64,000 nt of DNA. Source: JABFSA01 sp963827515 (GTDB lineage Bacteria; Acidobacteriota; Vicinamibacteria; Vicinamibacterales; UBA2999). Position 1 is the first letter of the stretch; every line of letters starts with the position of its first letter. The notes beneath the pieces were generated by a model that ran no database searches, was not told where the DNA came from, and was given only the letters and a program-made list of their open reading frames with translations. The translations under genes and the position numbers were made by a program. The stretch spans positions 310,001 to 374,000 of the forward strand of contig CAWHBF010000025.1 in assembly GCA_963827515.1 (NCBI GenBank), read 5' to 3'. Below, one piece after another: positions 33,782 to 43,531 of the stretch.

Positions 33782-34689
33782 TTGCCTTGCTCCCTGGTGC
33801 GATTGTCATCGGTCGTGAACGTGAAGTCGTTGTACTGGGTGTTGCCTTCGGGCGTCTTGTAGACGTCGTTGTTGGGATTCTCGCCGCAGTGCCAGTAGTT
33901 CATCCGCAGTGCCTTGTCGGCGTTCGCCACCTGCGTGTAGCGCCGTTGCATGTACCACGGCTCCGTGTAGAGCGCAGGGTCGTAAACCCAGACGTCGGCC
34001 TTGATGGTGCGTGGATCGATCTTCTCCCAGATCTCCACCGTTTCCATCTGTTCGCTCTGATCCGGCTGGTTCCGGCCCATCGAACGTGCCATGAGCTGAT
34101 TCGTATGAATCACGAGCTTCTGGCCTTCCCAGAAACCGATGGAATCGCCGTAGTACAGCGGGAAGGCGTCGGCCGGTGAGGGGTGATCGCGACCGTCGGT
34201 ATACACACGGCGGACGTTGTTGACCGTCTCCGACGACAGCCATGTCTGCTCGGGTCGAACGATGAACTCGCGGAGGAACGGAATGGCGAGCCAGCGCGGA
34301 TAGCCCGGAGGGCCGCACTCGCTCAGATTCTCGTCGTAGGAGATCCCCTTGGCGGCGAGTTCTGCTCCTTTCTTCAGAACGGCGGCCGTGGTTGGCGTGA
34401 GCTTGGGCATCACACCACCGGGCGCGCGGCCGAAGAGCGAGCCACCACCTCCCGAGGTCCACAATCCAGACCAGTCCGGCAGTTGCGCAAAGGGTGGGGA
34501 TGTCTGACCGCCGCGGGCGGTCTTCTTCAGCGACTGGTACAGGTCCCACGCCGTCTTGTGTGCAAGGCCCATCTGATGCATGCGTTGCCAGTCGGCCGGC
34601 GACGGCTGTGCCTGCTGCTGTGCACGCGTGGCAGGTGAGACCAGTGCCACACATGCAAGCAGGGCCGCGAGTCGTGTGATGCAAGTCAT
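33778..34689 (-). CDS. Secreted PDWSGLW-motif protein
   Basis: The product of 303 residues is a longer, more divergent relative of the proteins at 971 and 20445. It has a Sec signal (LAALLACVALVSPATRAQQQ), the variant motif LPDWSGLWTSGG near residue 70, and SECGPPGYPRWL. The shared core reads VRRVYTDGRDHPSPADAFPLYYGDSIGFWEGQKLVIHTN, close in spacing to TDGR...GD..WEGDTLV in the others. A C-terminal YDPALYTEPWYMQRRY parallels the DPKVLTKPW end of the family. No catalytic site is recognised. It overlaps the DUF6152 gene by four bases. Confidence 0.83.
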   Translation of the reverse strand: MTCITRLAALLACVALVSPATRAQQQAQPSPADWQRMHQMGLAHKTAWDLYQSLKKTARGGQTSPPFAQLPDWSGLWTSGGGGSLFGRAPGGVMPKLTPTTAAVLKKGAELAAKGISYDENLSECGPPGYPRWLAIPFLREFIVRPEQTWLSSETVNNVRRVYTDGRDHPSPADAFPLYYGDSIGFWEGQKLVIHTNQLMARSMGRNQPDQSEQMETVEIWEKIDPRTIKADVWVYDPALYTEPWYMQRRYTQVANADKALRMNYWHCGENPNNDVYKTPEGNTQYNDFTFTTDDNRTREQGK

Positions 34690-34762
34690 GGTCGAAGTCC
34701 TCGTCTAGTGTCTGCGCAGGACGTTGTGCGTCTCGGCAGGATTCTACCCGGAAATCGGCTGC

Positions 34763-35320
34763 CTAGCCTTCCGATTCGGTCCGTTCATCGACCAGCGCCA
34801 GCAGCTTGGTCATCGTGGTCAGATTGCGCGCCGTTCCGGCGTCGCCGATCGCGCGGTGTGCGGCCGTCCACAGGCGGCTGTCGCTGATACCACGTGCGCA
34901 CCAGAGGTACGCGACGCGTGTCCCGAGGGCCAGCGCTTCCGGTTCCCATCGTTCCTTCAGCAGTGGTTTCAGTTGCGCCAGCACGGTTGAATCTCGCAGG
35001 GCCAGGAACAGAAGACGTGATGGATCTGCGGCAACTTTTTCCAAGGGGTTCTCGCGAATGGCCTCGGCCACCTCGCTTGCGCGGAGAATCGTGACCCGCG
35101 TCGTCACGCCGAGTCGTTCCGCGATCGCGCGTTCGATGCGATCCGCCTGGTCACCTGCGTTCCTTTTGGCCACGGTGAACACGATGTTGCCGCTGTTGAG
35201 GAGAGTCTTCACATCGCCGTACCCAAGCCCGGCAAAGAGCGCGCGGAGATCGCCCATCGAGATGCGCTTGGCGCGTCCCACGTTGATCCCGCGGAGTAGG
35301 GCGACGCGTCGGTCAGTCAC
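34763..35320 (-). CDS. DUF1697 family protein
   Basis: This 185-residue cytoplasmic protein has the DUF1697 opening VALLRGINVGRAKRISMGDLRALFAGLGYGDVKTLLNSGNIVF, and later LLFLALRDS and an ending ARNLTTMTKLLALVDE. The family is widespread and uncharacterised; a nucleic-acid-binding role has been guessed from the fold. It lies alone on the minus strand between the PDWSGLW gene and YitT gene. The length is normal for the family and the frame is intact. Confidence 0.92.
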   Translation of the reverse strand: MTDRRVALLRGINVGRAKRISMGDLRALFAGLGYGDVKTLLNSGNIVFTVAKRNAGDQADRIERAIAERLGVTTRVTILRASEVAEAIRENPLEKVAADPSRLLFLALRDSTVLAQLKPLLKERWEPEALALGTRVAYLWCARGISDSRLWTAAHRAIGDAGTARNLTTMTKLLALVDERTESEG

Positions 35321-35371
35321 CGCCGCTCCTCGAACCCACGGCGCACGCGCTCTTCGAGAATCATCGAGCGG

Positions 35372-36220
35372 CTACTGCAGGCCCGTCTTCTTGACGACTC
35401 CACCCTCAGCATTGGCGAGAGCGTGATACGCCACGAACGCCGCCGCGTCGATCGTCTTGACGATGCCTCGTACCTTTCCGATCTCGAGGCGGGTGACCAC
35501 GCAGTACAGGATATTTTGTTCTTCCCCGCTCATGCCACCGTAACCCTTGATGACGGTCACGCCTCGGCCAAGTTCTCTGGTGATGACTTCGCGAATCGCG
35601 TGACTCTGGCGGGAGACAATCGTGATCGCCGTGTACTCCTCGAGTCCGTAGATGACGAAGTCCAAAGTTCTTGCCGCAGCGACGTACGTCAAGATGGAGT
35701 AGAGGGCGCCCTCGACGCCGAGGACGGAGATCGCTGCGAGAAAGAGCAGCACGTTGAAGCCGAGAATAACGTCGCCGACTTTCAGCAGGTGGGTGCGCTT
35801 GCTGATGAGCAAGGCGGCGATCTCAGTGCCGTCGAGCACCGCACCGCCGCGCACTGCCAGGCCGATGCCGGCGCCGATAAAGAAGCCGCCGAAGATCGCG
35901 GTGAGCACCAGGTCGTGTGTCACGTCTGGATATGGGATGAAAAAGAGCGCGACGGCAAGCCCCACGATCGCCAGCAGGCTGCGCAGGGCAAAGGTGGCGC
36001 CAATGTGACGATAGCCAACGGCCACGAACGGCAGGTTGATCACCGGGAGCCAGAACGACAGCGAGAAGGGCGTGACCTTGGCCAGAAGCATCGAGACGCC
36101 CGTGACGCCGCCGTCGATGAAGTTGCTGGAGAGCAGGAATCCGTGGAGGCCCATGCCCGCCGACAGGACGCCGAGGGTGATCAAGAGGATGTTCAGGAGC
36201 TCACGAATCAGTGGAGACAA
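35372..36220 (-). CDS. YitT family membrane protein
   Basis: The product of 282 residues has five or six membrane segments in the first 180 residues, beginning LNILLITLGVLSAGMGLHGFLLSSNFIDGGVTGVSMLL, the family start, followed by FWLPVINLPFVAVGYRHIG. The C-terminal soluble DUF2179 domain is present: YTAITIVSRQSHAIREVITRELGRGVTVIKGYGG and LYCVVTRLEIGKVRGIVKTIDAAAFV. YitT proteins are of unknown function; the DUF2179 part binds small ligands in structural studies. The gene is intact and probably monocistronic. Confidence 0.93.
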   Translation of the reverse strand: MSPLIRELLNILLITLGVLSAGMGLHGFLLSSNFIDGGVTGVSMLLAKVTPFSLSFWLPVINLPFVAVGYRHIGATFALRSLLAIVGLAVALFFIPYPDVTHDLVLTAIFGGFFIGAGIGLAVRGGAVLDGTEIAALLISKRTHLLKVGDVILGFNVLLFLAAISVLGVEGALYSILTYVAAARTLDFVIYGLEEYTAITIVSRQSHAIREVITRELGRGVTVIKGYGGMSGEEQNILYCVVTRLEIGKVRGIVKTIDAAAFVAYHALANAEGGVVKKTGLQ

Positions 36221-36348
36221 GATGTAGCCACGCCTTCCTGCAATCTCATGCGGACGAGTCCGCCTGACGAACAGGTTCAGTGGCGGCTCATGATCTTATC
36301 AGGAGCTGTCCTCGGTCACGTGAAGCGGCGTGGTGGGTTGTTGCTTCG

Positions 36349-37023
36349 CTACGGACGAATCGTGACCTTCTTGATGGTCAGGGGAGTGACGGGCTGGCTC
36401 GCCTCACCGCCTGCTCCCATCGTTGTCGGCGTACTGGCGAGGGCGTCGACCGTATCCATCCCTCCCGTGACCCTCCCGAAGATCACGTAGTTGGGCGGCA
36501 GCGGATAGTCCTGATGAAGGATGAAGAACTGGCTGCCGTTGGTGTTCGGACCCGCGTTGGCCATCGCGACGAAGCCGCGCCGGTATCCATCGCGGTACAG
36601 GGCCGACTCAGCATTGATCTCGTCAGCAAACGGCGGACCCCACGCGCTCTCACCGCCAGTGCCATCGCCCGCGGGGTCGCCGCCCTGGATCATGAATCCC
36701 TCCACAACCCGGTGGAACGTCAGGCCGTCGTAATAGCCGTGCTCGGCAAGCAGCCGGAAATTCTCAACGGCTGTTGGAGCATCCGTCGAAAAGAACTCGA
36801 TCTCGATCGCCCCCTTGTCGGTCTCGATGACGGCGTGCCTTCCGCCGGAGCTCTTGGCGCCGGCAGGCACCTTTGGATTGCCTGGCGACGAACTGCAGCC
36901 GAGCACGAACGAGAGAGCTATACAGGGGAGAAAAAACAACCACGCTTGATCGGAAGTGACGACGCGGCGCGAGTTGGATGAGCACAGGACGAGGATAGGC
37001 GATCGTGCCTTTCCCGCCAACAT
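36349..37023 (-). CDS. Cyclophilin-type peptidyl-prolyl isomerase lipoprotein
   Basis: The cyclophilin domain is complete: RHAVIETDKGAIEIEFFSTDAPTAVENFRLLAEHGYYDGLTFHRVVEGFMIQGGDPAGDGTGGESAWG, then GFVAMANAGPNTNGSQFFI and a YVIFGRVTGGMDTVDAL tail. The catalytic FHRV, Gln in IQGGD and the NGSQFFI block are intact. Upstream is a lipobox (ALSFVLGCS), so the enzyme is lipid-anchored outside the cytoplasm and helps fold exported proteins. The exact start is uncertain: ATG 37021-37023 gives a long N-terminus before the lipobox, and no clear ribosome binding site was seen. It diverges from the receptor gene. Confidence 0.9.
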   Translation of the reverse strand: MLAGKARSPILVLCSSNSRRVVTSDQAWLFFLPCIALSFVLGCSSSPGNPKVPAGAKSSGGRHAVIETDKGAIEIEFFSTDAPTAVENFRLLAEHGYYDGLTFHRVVEGFMIQGGDPAGDGTGGESAWGPPFADEINAESALYRDGYRRGFVAMANAGPNTNGSQFFILHQDYPLPPNYVIFGRVTGGMDTVDALASTPTTMGAGGEASQPVTPLTIKKVTIRP

Positions 37024-37131
37024 CTGCCGCTGGACCGCCATCCGATGTTCAATCGGCGCGCGAGCATGGCCTCCCGCGCGTTTTCCCGGACGGGAACTGA
37101 TCCGGGGCTGGAGCGGGTACAATCCGACCCC

Positions 37132-39348
37132 ATGAACGGTCTGCTTCTTTCGCTGGTACTCGTGGCGGCCGGCGCTGCTCAGCTTACGTCCTCGGTCGCG
37201 GGCGTCGTGCTGGACCCATCAGGATCGGCGGTGCCGGATGCCACGGTCCGCCTCGAGGTCCTGGGCGTCGCGGTCAATGACGTCCGAACCGCGACCGACG
37301 GGCGGTTTACCTTCTCCGGCGATGTCGCTCGCCCGGCGCGCGTCATCGTCACCGCCAACGGCTTCGCGCCACAGACGATGGACGTGCCGGAGGCCAGCGC
37401 GGAGCTCACGATCACGCTCGAGCCGGCTCCGTTCTTCGAGGCGGTGAACGTCACATCCTCGCGCGGCGAGGCTCCGAGGGCGGATCCGACGATGACCGTC
37501 AACGTCATCCCGGCGTCGGAACTGCTCAGCTCCGCGGCTGTTTCAATCGACGATGCCCTGAAGATGGTGCCGGGGTTCACGCTCTTCCGCCGCACGTCGT
37601 CGCGCGTCTCGAATCCCACGGCGCAGGGCATCGCGCTTCGCGGCCTCGGTGGCACGGGCGCAAGCCGGTCGCTGGTGCTGGCGAACGGCATTCCGCTCAA
37701 CGATGCCTTCGGTGGGTGGATTTATTGGGACAAGGTGCCGCAGGCGGCGATTGACCGGATAGAAGTGCAGCGTGGTGGCGGTAGCGATCTGTACGGCGCC
37801 GACGCTGTCGGCGGTGTCGTCCAGATTCTCACGGTGCGGCCGGGGCGGCCGACAGCCAGGATGCTCGTGGAAGGCGGCAACATGTCGACCGGCCGTGTCT
37901 CGCTCTTCGGCGGCGGCCGGACCAACGGATGGACCTACAGCGCGGCCGGTGAATGGTTTTCAACCGACGGTTATATTCCGGTGGCGGTGGAACAGGATCC
38001 GGGCATCCCCCCGCGAGGCCCGATCGATTCCGAACTGGCGTCGGAACACCTGTCCGGGATGGTGGCCGCGGGGTATCAGGCGAGTAATGGCTGGCGCCTC
38101 GATGCCACTGGCAGCGTCTTCGAGGAAGATCGTTTGAATGCCACGCCGGCGACCATCAACGCGACGGCATCGCGACAGCTCGCGGTCGATGCGTCCGGAG
38201 GGGTGGGCGGTGGTCTCGTGATGCTGCGTGGCTTCGGCGGGACGCAAGGCTACGACCAGACGTTTTCGGCCGTTAACGCTACCCGCACGGCCGAGACGCT
38301 GAACAGGGTTCAGCACGTGCCGACCGATGTGAGCGGGTTCGGCGCACAGTGGATCCAGCCGTTCGGCCGTCACGCCTTGCTGCTCGGCGGGGAGATGCGT
38401 TGGATTGATGGGACGAACGTCGAGACACCCTATAACGCTCAAGGTATGCCGCTTGCGACGACAAGCATCAGAGGCACCCAGCGCCTTGGTTCCGGCTTTG
38501 CGCAGGCGACCTTCAACGTGAGCGATCGGTTGACGGTGGTCGCCGGCGGACAGGGGAGCGGCTGGCACACAGAGTCCACAAACACCGGCTTCAGCAAGAC
38601 GCTCGGCTCGTTCAACCCTCGAGGGTCGTTCGCCTACCGCGTTGGCGAAGGCGTGGCGGTCCGTGCCTCGGCGTACCGGGGCTTCCGTGCGCCAACGCTC
38701 AACGAGCTCTATCGCGGATTCCGCGTCGGTAGCACCCAGACCAATCCGAACGAGGCACTGTTGCCGGAACGACTGACCGGCGGCGATGGCGGTGTCCAAA
38801 TCAGCCGCGGCGCGGCGTCCGCGCGCCTCACGGCGTTCTGGAACATTCTGGACGATGCGATCACGAACGTCACGCTGTCGACGACACCGATACTCATCAC
38901 CAAGCAACGCGCCAACGCCGACAAAATCCGGGCCGCTGGTTTCGAGTTCGAAGGGGACGTGCGGTTGCCCCACGCGGTCACGGTCACGCTGGCCACCGGG
39001 ATTACGAGCTCCGTATTCAAAGGCGACACCAGTCTTCGCGATAACGACGTCCCGCAGATTCCGGCATACAACGTCGGCATCGGCGCACGGTACGTGGACC
39101 ACGGCTGGAGCGCGTCTACGCAGCTTCGCGTCACCGGGGCCCAGTTCGAGGACGATCTGAATACCTTCGTGCTACGGCGTGCGACGGTACTCGACGTCTA
39201 TGCCGGTCGCAGTGTGAGTCGGCAAGTCCAGGTATTCGTCGCGGTGGAGAACCTGTTCGACAACGAGTACGACGTCGGACGTACCCCGATCCTCACCACC
39301 GGATTGCCGCTCGCCGGTCGCGTCGGCGTGCAGATTGCTCTCCCATAG
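37132..39348 (+). CDS. TonB-dependent receptor, BtuB/siderophore-like
   Basis: The product of 738 residues has a signal peptide, a carboxypeptidase-regulatory-like domain (SVAGVVLDPSGSAVPDATVRLEVLG, residues about 20-100), a plug domain with SIDDALKMVPGFTLFRRTSSR, IALRGLGGTGASRSLVLANGIPLNDAFGG and IEVQRGGGSDLYGADAVGGVVQILT, and a barrel ending in VAVENLFDNEYDVGRTP and GRVGVQIALP. The plug motifs match vitamin B12 and metal-chelate receptors. ATG 37132 is used as start; the frame is open further upstream. It lies before the DUF5916 gene with a gap of about 60 bases. Confidence 0.93.
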   Translation: MNGLLLSLVLVAAGAAQLTSSVAGVVLDPSGSAVPDATVRLEVLGVAVNDVRTATDGRFTFSGDVARPARVIVTANGFAPQTMDVPEASAELTITLEPAPFFEAVNVTSSRGEAPRADPTMTVNVIPASELLSSAAVSIDDALKMVPGFTLFRRTSSRVSNPTAQGIALRGLGGTGASRSLVLANGIPLNDAFGGWIYWDKVPQAAIDRIEVQRGGGSDLYGADAVGGVVQILTVRPGRPTARMLVEGGNMSTGRVSLFGGGRTNGWTYSAAGEWFSTDGYIPVAVEQDPGIPPRGPIDSELASEHLSGMVAAGYQASNGWRLDATGSVFEEDRLNATPATINATASRQLAVDASGGVGGGLVMLRGFGGTQGYDQTFSAVNATRTAETLNRVQHVPTDVSGFGAQWIQPFGRHALLLGGEMRWIDGTNVETPYNAQGMPLATTSIRGTQRLGSGFAQATFNVSDRLTVVAGGQGSGWHTESTNTGFSKTLGSFNPRGSFAYRVGEGVAVRASAYRGFRAPTLNELYRGFRVGSTQTNPNEALLPERLTGGDGGVQISRGAASARLTAFWNILDDAITNVTLSTTPILITKQRANADKIRAAGFEFEGDVRLPHAVTVTLATGITSSVFKGDTSLRDNDVPQIPAYNVGIGARYVDHGWSASTQLRVTGAQFEDDLNTFVLRRATVLDVYAGRSVSRQVQVFVAVENLFDNEYDVGRTPILTTGLPLAGRVGVQIALP

Positions 39349-39407
39349 CTCGGGTGATACCGCCGTGTAGTCGGACTCCGGTGGTGGGCCTACGCGCGGC
39401 TGCCCGG

Positions 39408-41669
39408 ATGCGTCGAGTCGCCGTGCACGCTCTGCTGTACGCATTCGTCGCGCTGTTGGCGGCTCCAGTCGAGGCCCGCGGTCAGGAGCCGATCATCGAT
39501 GGGCCGCCGGCGCCGTTGGCGCCAGAAGTGGTCTCGCGAAACGCGGAAGGCCGTGCCACGATCCGAGCGGTGCGTGTGGCGTCGCCAATCCGGATCGACG
39601 GCGCACTCGACGACTCGCTCTACGCGACGGTGCCGTCGATCTCGGGGTTCGTCCAGGTGGAACCCAACATCGGCGAACCCGCAACCGAACAGACCGAGGT
39701 CTGGTTCGCGTTCGACGACGACAACGTATATGTCTCGTTCAAGAACTGGGACAGCGCACCGGAACGGCGCATTGCTACCGAGATGCGCCGTGACGTCGGC
39801 AACTTCATCAATGGCAACGACATCGTGCAGGTCTTTCTCGACAGCTTTTACGATCGTCGCAACGGGCTCTCGTTCTCTATCAATTCGATAGGCGCCCGCA
39901 ACGATGGCCAGCAAGTCGGTCCCCAGTACAACGGCGACTGGAATCCGATCTGGGATCATGCCGTCGGCACGTTCGACGGCGGATGGACGGTCGAGCTGGC
40001 GCTGCCGTTCAGGTCGTTCCGTTATTCAGCGGGCCGTGAGCAGGTCTTTGGTGTCAACGTGCTGAGGACCGTGCGCTGGAAGAACGAGCTGTCGGTGTTG
40101 ACGCCGGTCCCCGCGGGGCGCGGAAACAGCAGTGCCCAGTACGCGGCGCTCGCAGCAGCCGTCGTGGGCGTCGAGGCCCCGCCGCCCGCGCGGAATCTGG
40201 ACATCAAACCCTACGGGATCTCCACGCTGACGAGCAATTCGACCGTGGCGCCGCCGATCTCGGACGACTTCGACGGCGATGTGGGGCTCGACGTGAAATA
40301 CGCCATCACACAGAACCTGGTGGCAGACTTTACCTACAACACCGATTTCGCGCAGGTCGAAGCCGACGAGCAGCAGATCAACCTGACGCGGTTCAGCCTG
40401 TTCTTCCCGGAGAAGCGGGAGTTCTTCCTGGAGAACCGTGACACCTTCACGTTTGGCGGCGTCACCACTGGCGGGGACGCCCCTGTGCTGTTCTACAGCC
40501 GTCGCATCGGACTCGAAGAAGGTCGTCCCGTGCCGCTCGAGCTAGGTGGACGTCTGACCGGACGCATTGGACCCTACACGATCGGCGCGCTGAACATTCA
40601 GACGGATGATCTGGCGGGGACAGCCGTCGTGCCAGGGGTCGAGCCGACCAACTTCTCTGTCGTCCGTGTGAAGCGCGACATCCTGCGTCAGAGCAGCGTG
40701 GGCGTTCTTGCCACACGCCGATCACCCGCACAGGTGGCATCCGGATCGAACCACGCATACGGCGTGGACGGCACGTTCAACTTCTTCAACGACCTGGCGA
40801 TCAATTCCTACTGGGCACGAACGCGAACAGAGGGTGTCCGCGACGAAGACACGAGCTACCGCGCACAACTGGACTTTCCGGGCGATCGGTACGGCGTGCA
40901 GATCGAACGCCTGCGGGTGGATGAGCAGTTCAGCCCGGAGATCGGATTCGTACGTCGCCCGGATATCCGGCGGTCGCTGGGTGAGTTTCGGTTCAGCCCA
41001 CGGCCGCGGTCGATGCCTTCCATCCGGCGCTTGGTGGGGATCGCGGCGGTGGACTACTTCGAGAACGGCGCTGGACGTGTGGATACCCGCGAGCAGTCGG
41101 GCGAGTTCGCGATCGAGTTTCAGAACGCGGATCGAGTGAGTGTGACCTACCTGGATCAATACGAGTTCATCCCACGTCCGTTTCGTATCGCAACGGGAGT
41201 GACGCTCCCGGTTGGCAGCTACAACTGGCAGAACGTGCGTCTGGGTTTCAACTCCAGGCCGCAACGGCAAGTTGCCGCCAACCTCGCGTTCGAGCACGGG
41301 ACGTTCTACAACGGGCATCGCACGGCGTTCTCGGCTAGCCGGGGTCGCCTCGCGCTCACGCCGCAGCTCTCTGTGGAGCCGACCTACTCGGTGAATCGTG
41401 TCGATCTCGTCGAGGGTGACTTCACGACGCACCTGGCCGGTTCACGCGTCACCTACACGAGGTCGCCGTGGATGTTCACGAGCGCCCTCGTGCAGTACAA
41501 CTCCGCCAGCAACACGTTGTCAGCCAATGTCCGGTTCCGTTGGGAGTATCAGCCCGGCAGCGAACTCTTCGTCGTCTACAACGACGAACGTAACACGAGT
41601 CTGTCGGGCTTTCCCGAAATGACGACGCGCGCGGTCATCGTCAAGGTCAATCGTCTGTTTCGGTTTTAG
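39408..41669 (+). CDS. DUF5916 outer-membrane protein with N-terminal CBM9-like domain
   Basis: The product of 753 residues has a signal peptide (VHALLYAFVALLAAPVEARGQ), a carbohydrate-binding-module-9-like domain (SPIRIDGALDDSLYATVPSISGFVQVEPNIGEPATEQTEVWFAFDDDNVYVSF, residues about 60-220) and a C-terminal beta-rich DUF5916 region. Marks of the latter are LDVKYAITQNLVADFTYNTDFAQVEADEQQINLTRFSLFFPEKREFFLENRDTF and a C-terminal VVYNDERNTSLSG and VKVNRLFRF, likely an outer-membrane barrel. Function is unknown. Its frame is intact and it follows the receptor gene closely. Confidence 0.9.
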   Translation: MRRVAVHALLYAFVALLAAPVEARGQEPIIDGPPAPLAPEVVSRNAEGRATIRAVRVASPIRIDGALDDSLYATVPSISGFVQVEPNIGEPATEQTEVWFAFDDDNVYVSFKNWDSAPERRIATEMRRDVGNFINGNDIVQVFLDSFYDRRNGLSFSINSIGARNDGQQVGPQYNGDWNPIWDHAVGTFDGGWTVELALPFRSFRYSAGREQVFGVNVLRTVRWKNELSVLTPVPAGRGNSSAQYAALAAAVVGVEAPPPARNLDIKPYGISTLTSNSTVAPPISDDFDGDVGLDVKYAITQNLVADFTYNTDFAQVEADEQQINLTRFSLFFPEKREFFLENRDTFTFGGVTTGGDAPVLFYSRRIGLEEGRPVPLELGGRLTGRIGPYTIGALNIQTDDLAGTAVVPGVEPTNFSVVRVKRDILRQSSVGVLATRRSPAQVASGSNHAYGVDGTFNFFNDLAINSYWARTRTEGVRDEDTSYRAQLDFPGDRYGVQIERLRVDEQFSPEIGFVRRPDIRRSLGEFRFSPRPRSMPSIRRLVGIAAVDYFENGAGRVDTREQSGEFAIEFQNADRVSVTYLDQYEFIPRPFRIATGVTLPVGSYNWQNVRLGFNSRPQRQVAANLAFEHGTFYNGHRTAFSASRGRLALTPQLSVEPTYSVNRVDLVEGDFTTHLAGSRVTYTRSPWMFTSALVQYNSASNTLSANVRFRWEYQPGSELFVVYNDERNTSLSGFPEMTTRAVIVKVNRLFRF

Positions 41670-41704
41670 AACGTCTTCGGATCGTTCGGATCGTTCGGGG
41701 TGGT

Positions 41705-41789
41705 GTAGAGCGCAGGTTTCAACTTGCGCGGTTCGTGCGTCGGCAGCGAGACCGCGTTGACATCGGCGGGTCCGCTGCGCGGAACCCGC
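41705..41789. repeat. Decayed GTAGAGCG hairpin followed by GGCGGGTCCGC palindrome
   Basis: GTAGAGCGCAGGTTTCAACTTGCGCG (41705-41730) is a mismatched GTAGAGCG hairpin. At 41765-41789 GGCGGGTCCGC, a TGC loop and GCGGAACCCGC form a member of the GTAGGGCGGGT family. The second ends 13 bases before the ribosome binding site of the amidohydrolase gene. Confidence 0.75.
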
Positions 41790-41814
41790 AGTGGATTCAG
41801 CAAGGAGGTCGCAG

Positions 41815-43521
41815 ATGCGTCGTCATGTGCGGTTGGTGATCCTGGGCGCGTGGTGCGCGGTCGTCTGCCGGGCAGTGGCGCCCGCCGCTCAGACGCCCGC
41901 GGCGGCGCTCGCCGATCTCATTCTCACCAACGGGAAGATCGTCACGGTGGACGAGCGATTCACGATTGCCCAGGCCATCGCGGTCAAGGGCGAACGGATT
42001 GTGGCGGTGGGGACCAATCAGGACATCTCGCGCCTGGCGGGGCCGGAGACTCGCCGGATCGACCTTCGGGGGCGGGCGGTCATTCCCGGCCTCATCGACA
42101 ACCACATGCATCTGCTGCGCGCCGCCACCACCTGGCAGCTCGAGCTTCGCTTCGACGGTATCTACACGCGAAAGCAGGCCATCGAGATGATTCGCGCCCG
42201 GTCGGCGGCGGTCGGCGCCGGACAGTGGGTGTTCAACATCGGCGGGTGGGCCACCGCGCAGTTTGCAGACGAGGCGAAGGCGTTTACGCGTGAGGAACTG
42301 GACCGCATCGCACCGAACAACCCGGTAGCGCTCCAGGAGTCGTACTACCAGGTCTTTCTGAATAGCCGTGGGCTCGAGGCGTTCGGCATTCGCGAGGGTG
42401 CACCCGACCCCGAGGATTTCATCAAAGGCTCCATCCAGCGTGACGCCGCCGGCCGGCCGACTGGTGTCATCAAAGGAGACATCGCCGCGACGCGGCCAGT
42501 GGCCGCGCGGCTGCCCCGTGTCGCGCCGGCGCAGCTCGAGGCGAGCACTCGCGCCCTTGTCGCCGACATGAACCGCGTCGGCCTGACGACGTTCGGCGTT
42601 GCCGGCTGTGTTGAAGACGTGTTGCAGATCATCCAGAAGTGGAAGGCGCAGCGGCAACTCGGCGTTCGGGTGTTCTGCATCGGCGGCGCGGCGGCCGGCA
42701 CGCCAGAGCAGGTGGACCGGTCGATCCTTCAGATCGCTCAGATGCGGCTGTACCAGGGCGATGAGTACATCGACCAGGTGGTCTTCGGCGAGAGCGTCTA
42801 CACGCCGCTTCACGACCCGATGTTCGCGGTGAAGTCGAGCCCACCGCCGGCTCAGCTCGAGCAGTGGCGTCGCATGGCGATGGCGATTGCCAAGGCCCGG
42901 CTGCCGCTGCACGTGCACGCCAACCTGACCGGTACGATCGATGCGTTCCTCGACCAGGTCGAGGCAGTACACAAGGTCTATCCCGTGCGGAACCTTCGTT
43001 GGGCGCTCGCCCACGTGAACCAGATCAACGCGTCGCAGCTCGAGCGGATGAAGAAGCTGGGGATGTATGCCGCCGTGCACCCGTGGGGCGTGATCAATGC
43101 CGGGATCATGCACGAAGGGTTCGGCGAGGCGGCGTACGACCTGGCTCCGTTCGCCACTATCCAGAAGAGCGGGATCGCCTGGGGCTTCGGTAGCGACGGC
43201 AGCGCGGCGAATCAGCACCTGCCGATGACCGCCTTGCACTTCGCCGTCACCGGAAAACTGCCAAGCGGCAGGACGGTGATCCGGCAAACCATCAGTCGCG
43301 AGGATGCCCTGATCGCCTACACGAGGAAGAACGCCTACCTGGTGTTCCGCGAGGACGATCTGGGGTCGATCCAGCCGGGTAAGCTGGCCGACCTGGTGGT
43401 GCTCGACCGCGACTACCTGACAGTGCCTGCTGACGAGATCAGGGACATCAAGCCCGTTCAGACGCTGGTGGGAGGCAGGGTCGTGTATGATGCCGCCGCA
43501 ACGGCATCATCCTCGCGATAA
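41815..43521 (+). CDS. Exported amidohydrolase, YtcJ-like (amidohydrolase family 3)
   Basis: The product of 568 residues starts at ATG 41815 after AAGGAGGTC and has a Sec signal. The composite beta-sandwich and TIM barrel of family 3 are visible: ADLILTNGKIVTVDERFTIAQAIAVKGERIVAVG, the metal site GRAVIPGLIDNHMHLLRA (HxH), LPLHVHANLTGTIDAFLDQVEAV, RNLRWALAHVNQI, GIAWGFGSDGSAANQHLPM with the ligand Asp, and the C-terminal SIQPGKLADLVVLDRDYL. The family hydrolyses amides, formamides and cyclic imides; the substrate is unknown. The next gene is a close paralogue ten bases away, so both are in one operon, ahead of a TonB receptor. Confidence 0.92.
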   Translation: MRRHVRLVILGAWCAVVCRAVAPAAQTPAAALADLILTNGKIVTVDERFTIAQAIAVKGERIVAVGTNQDISRLAGPETRRIDLRGRAVIPGLIDNHMHLLRAATTWQLELRFDGIYTRKQAIEMIRARSAAVGAGQWVFNIGGWATAQFADEAKAFTREELDRIAPNNPVALQESYYQVFLNSRGLEAFGIREGAPDPEDFIKGSIQRDAAGRPTGVIKGDIAATRPVAARLPRVAPAQLEASTRALVADMNRVGLTTFGVAGCVEDVLQIIQKWKAQRQLGVRVFCIGGAAAGTPEQVDRSILQIAQMRLYQGDEYIDQVVFGESVYTPLHDPMFAVKSSPPPAQLEQWRRMAMAIAKARLPLHVHANLTGTIDAFLDQVEAVHKVYPVRNLRWALAHVNQINASQLERMKKLGMYAAVHPWGVINAGIMHEGFGEAAYDLAPFATIQKSGIAWGFGSDGSAANQHLPMTALHFAVTGKLPSGRTVIRQTISREDALIAYTRKNAYLVFREDDLGSIQPGKLADLVVLDRDYLTVPADEIRDIKPVQTLVGGRVVYDAAATASSSR

Positions 43522-43531
43522 GGGGGCACGC

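Noticed and set aside
41797..43287. Open frame of 496 codons antisense to the first amidohydrolase
   Set aside because: The opposite strand has all the motifs of amidohydrolase family 3 and a good ribosome binding site; the antisense product has none.
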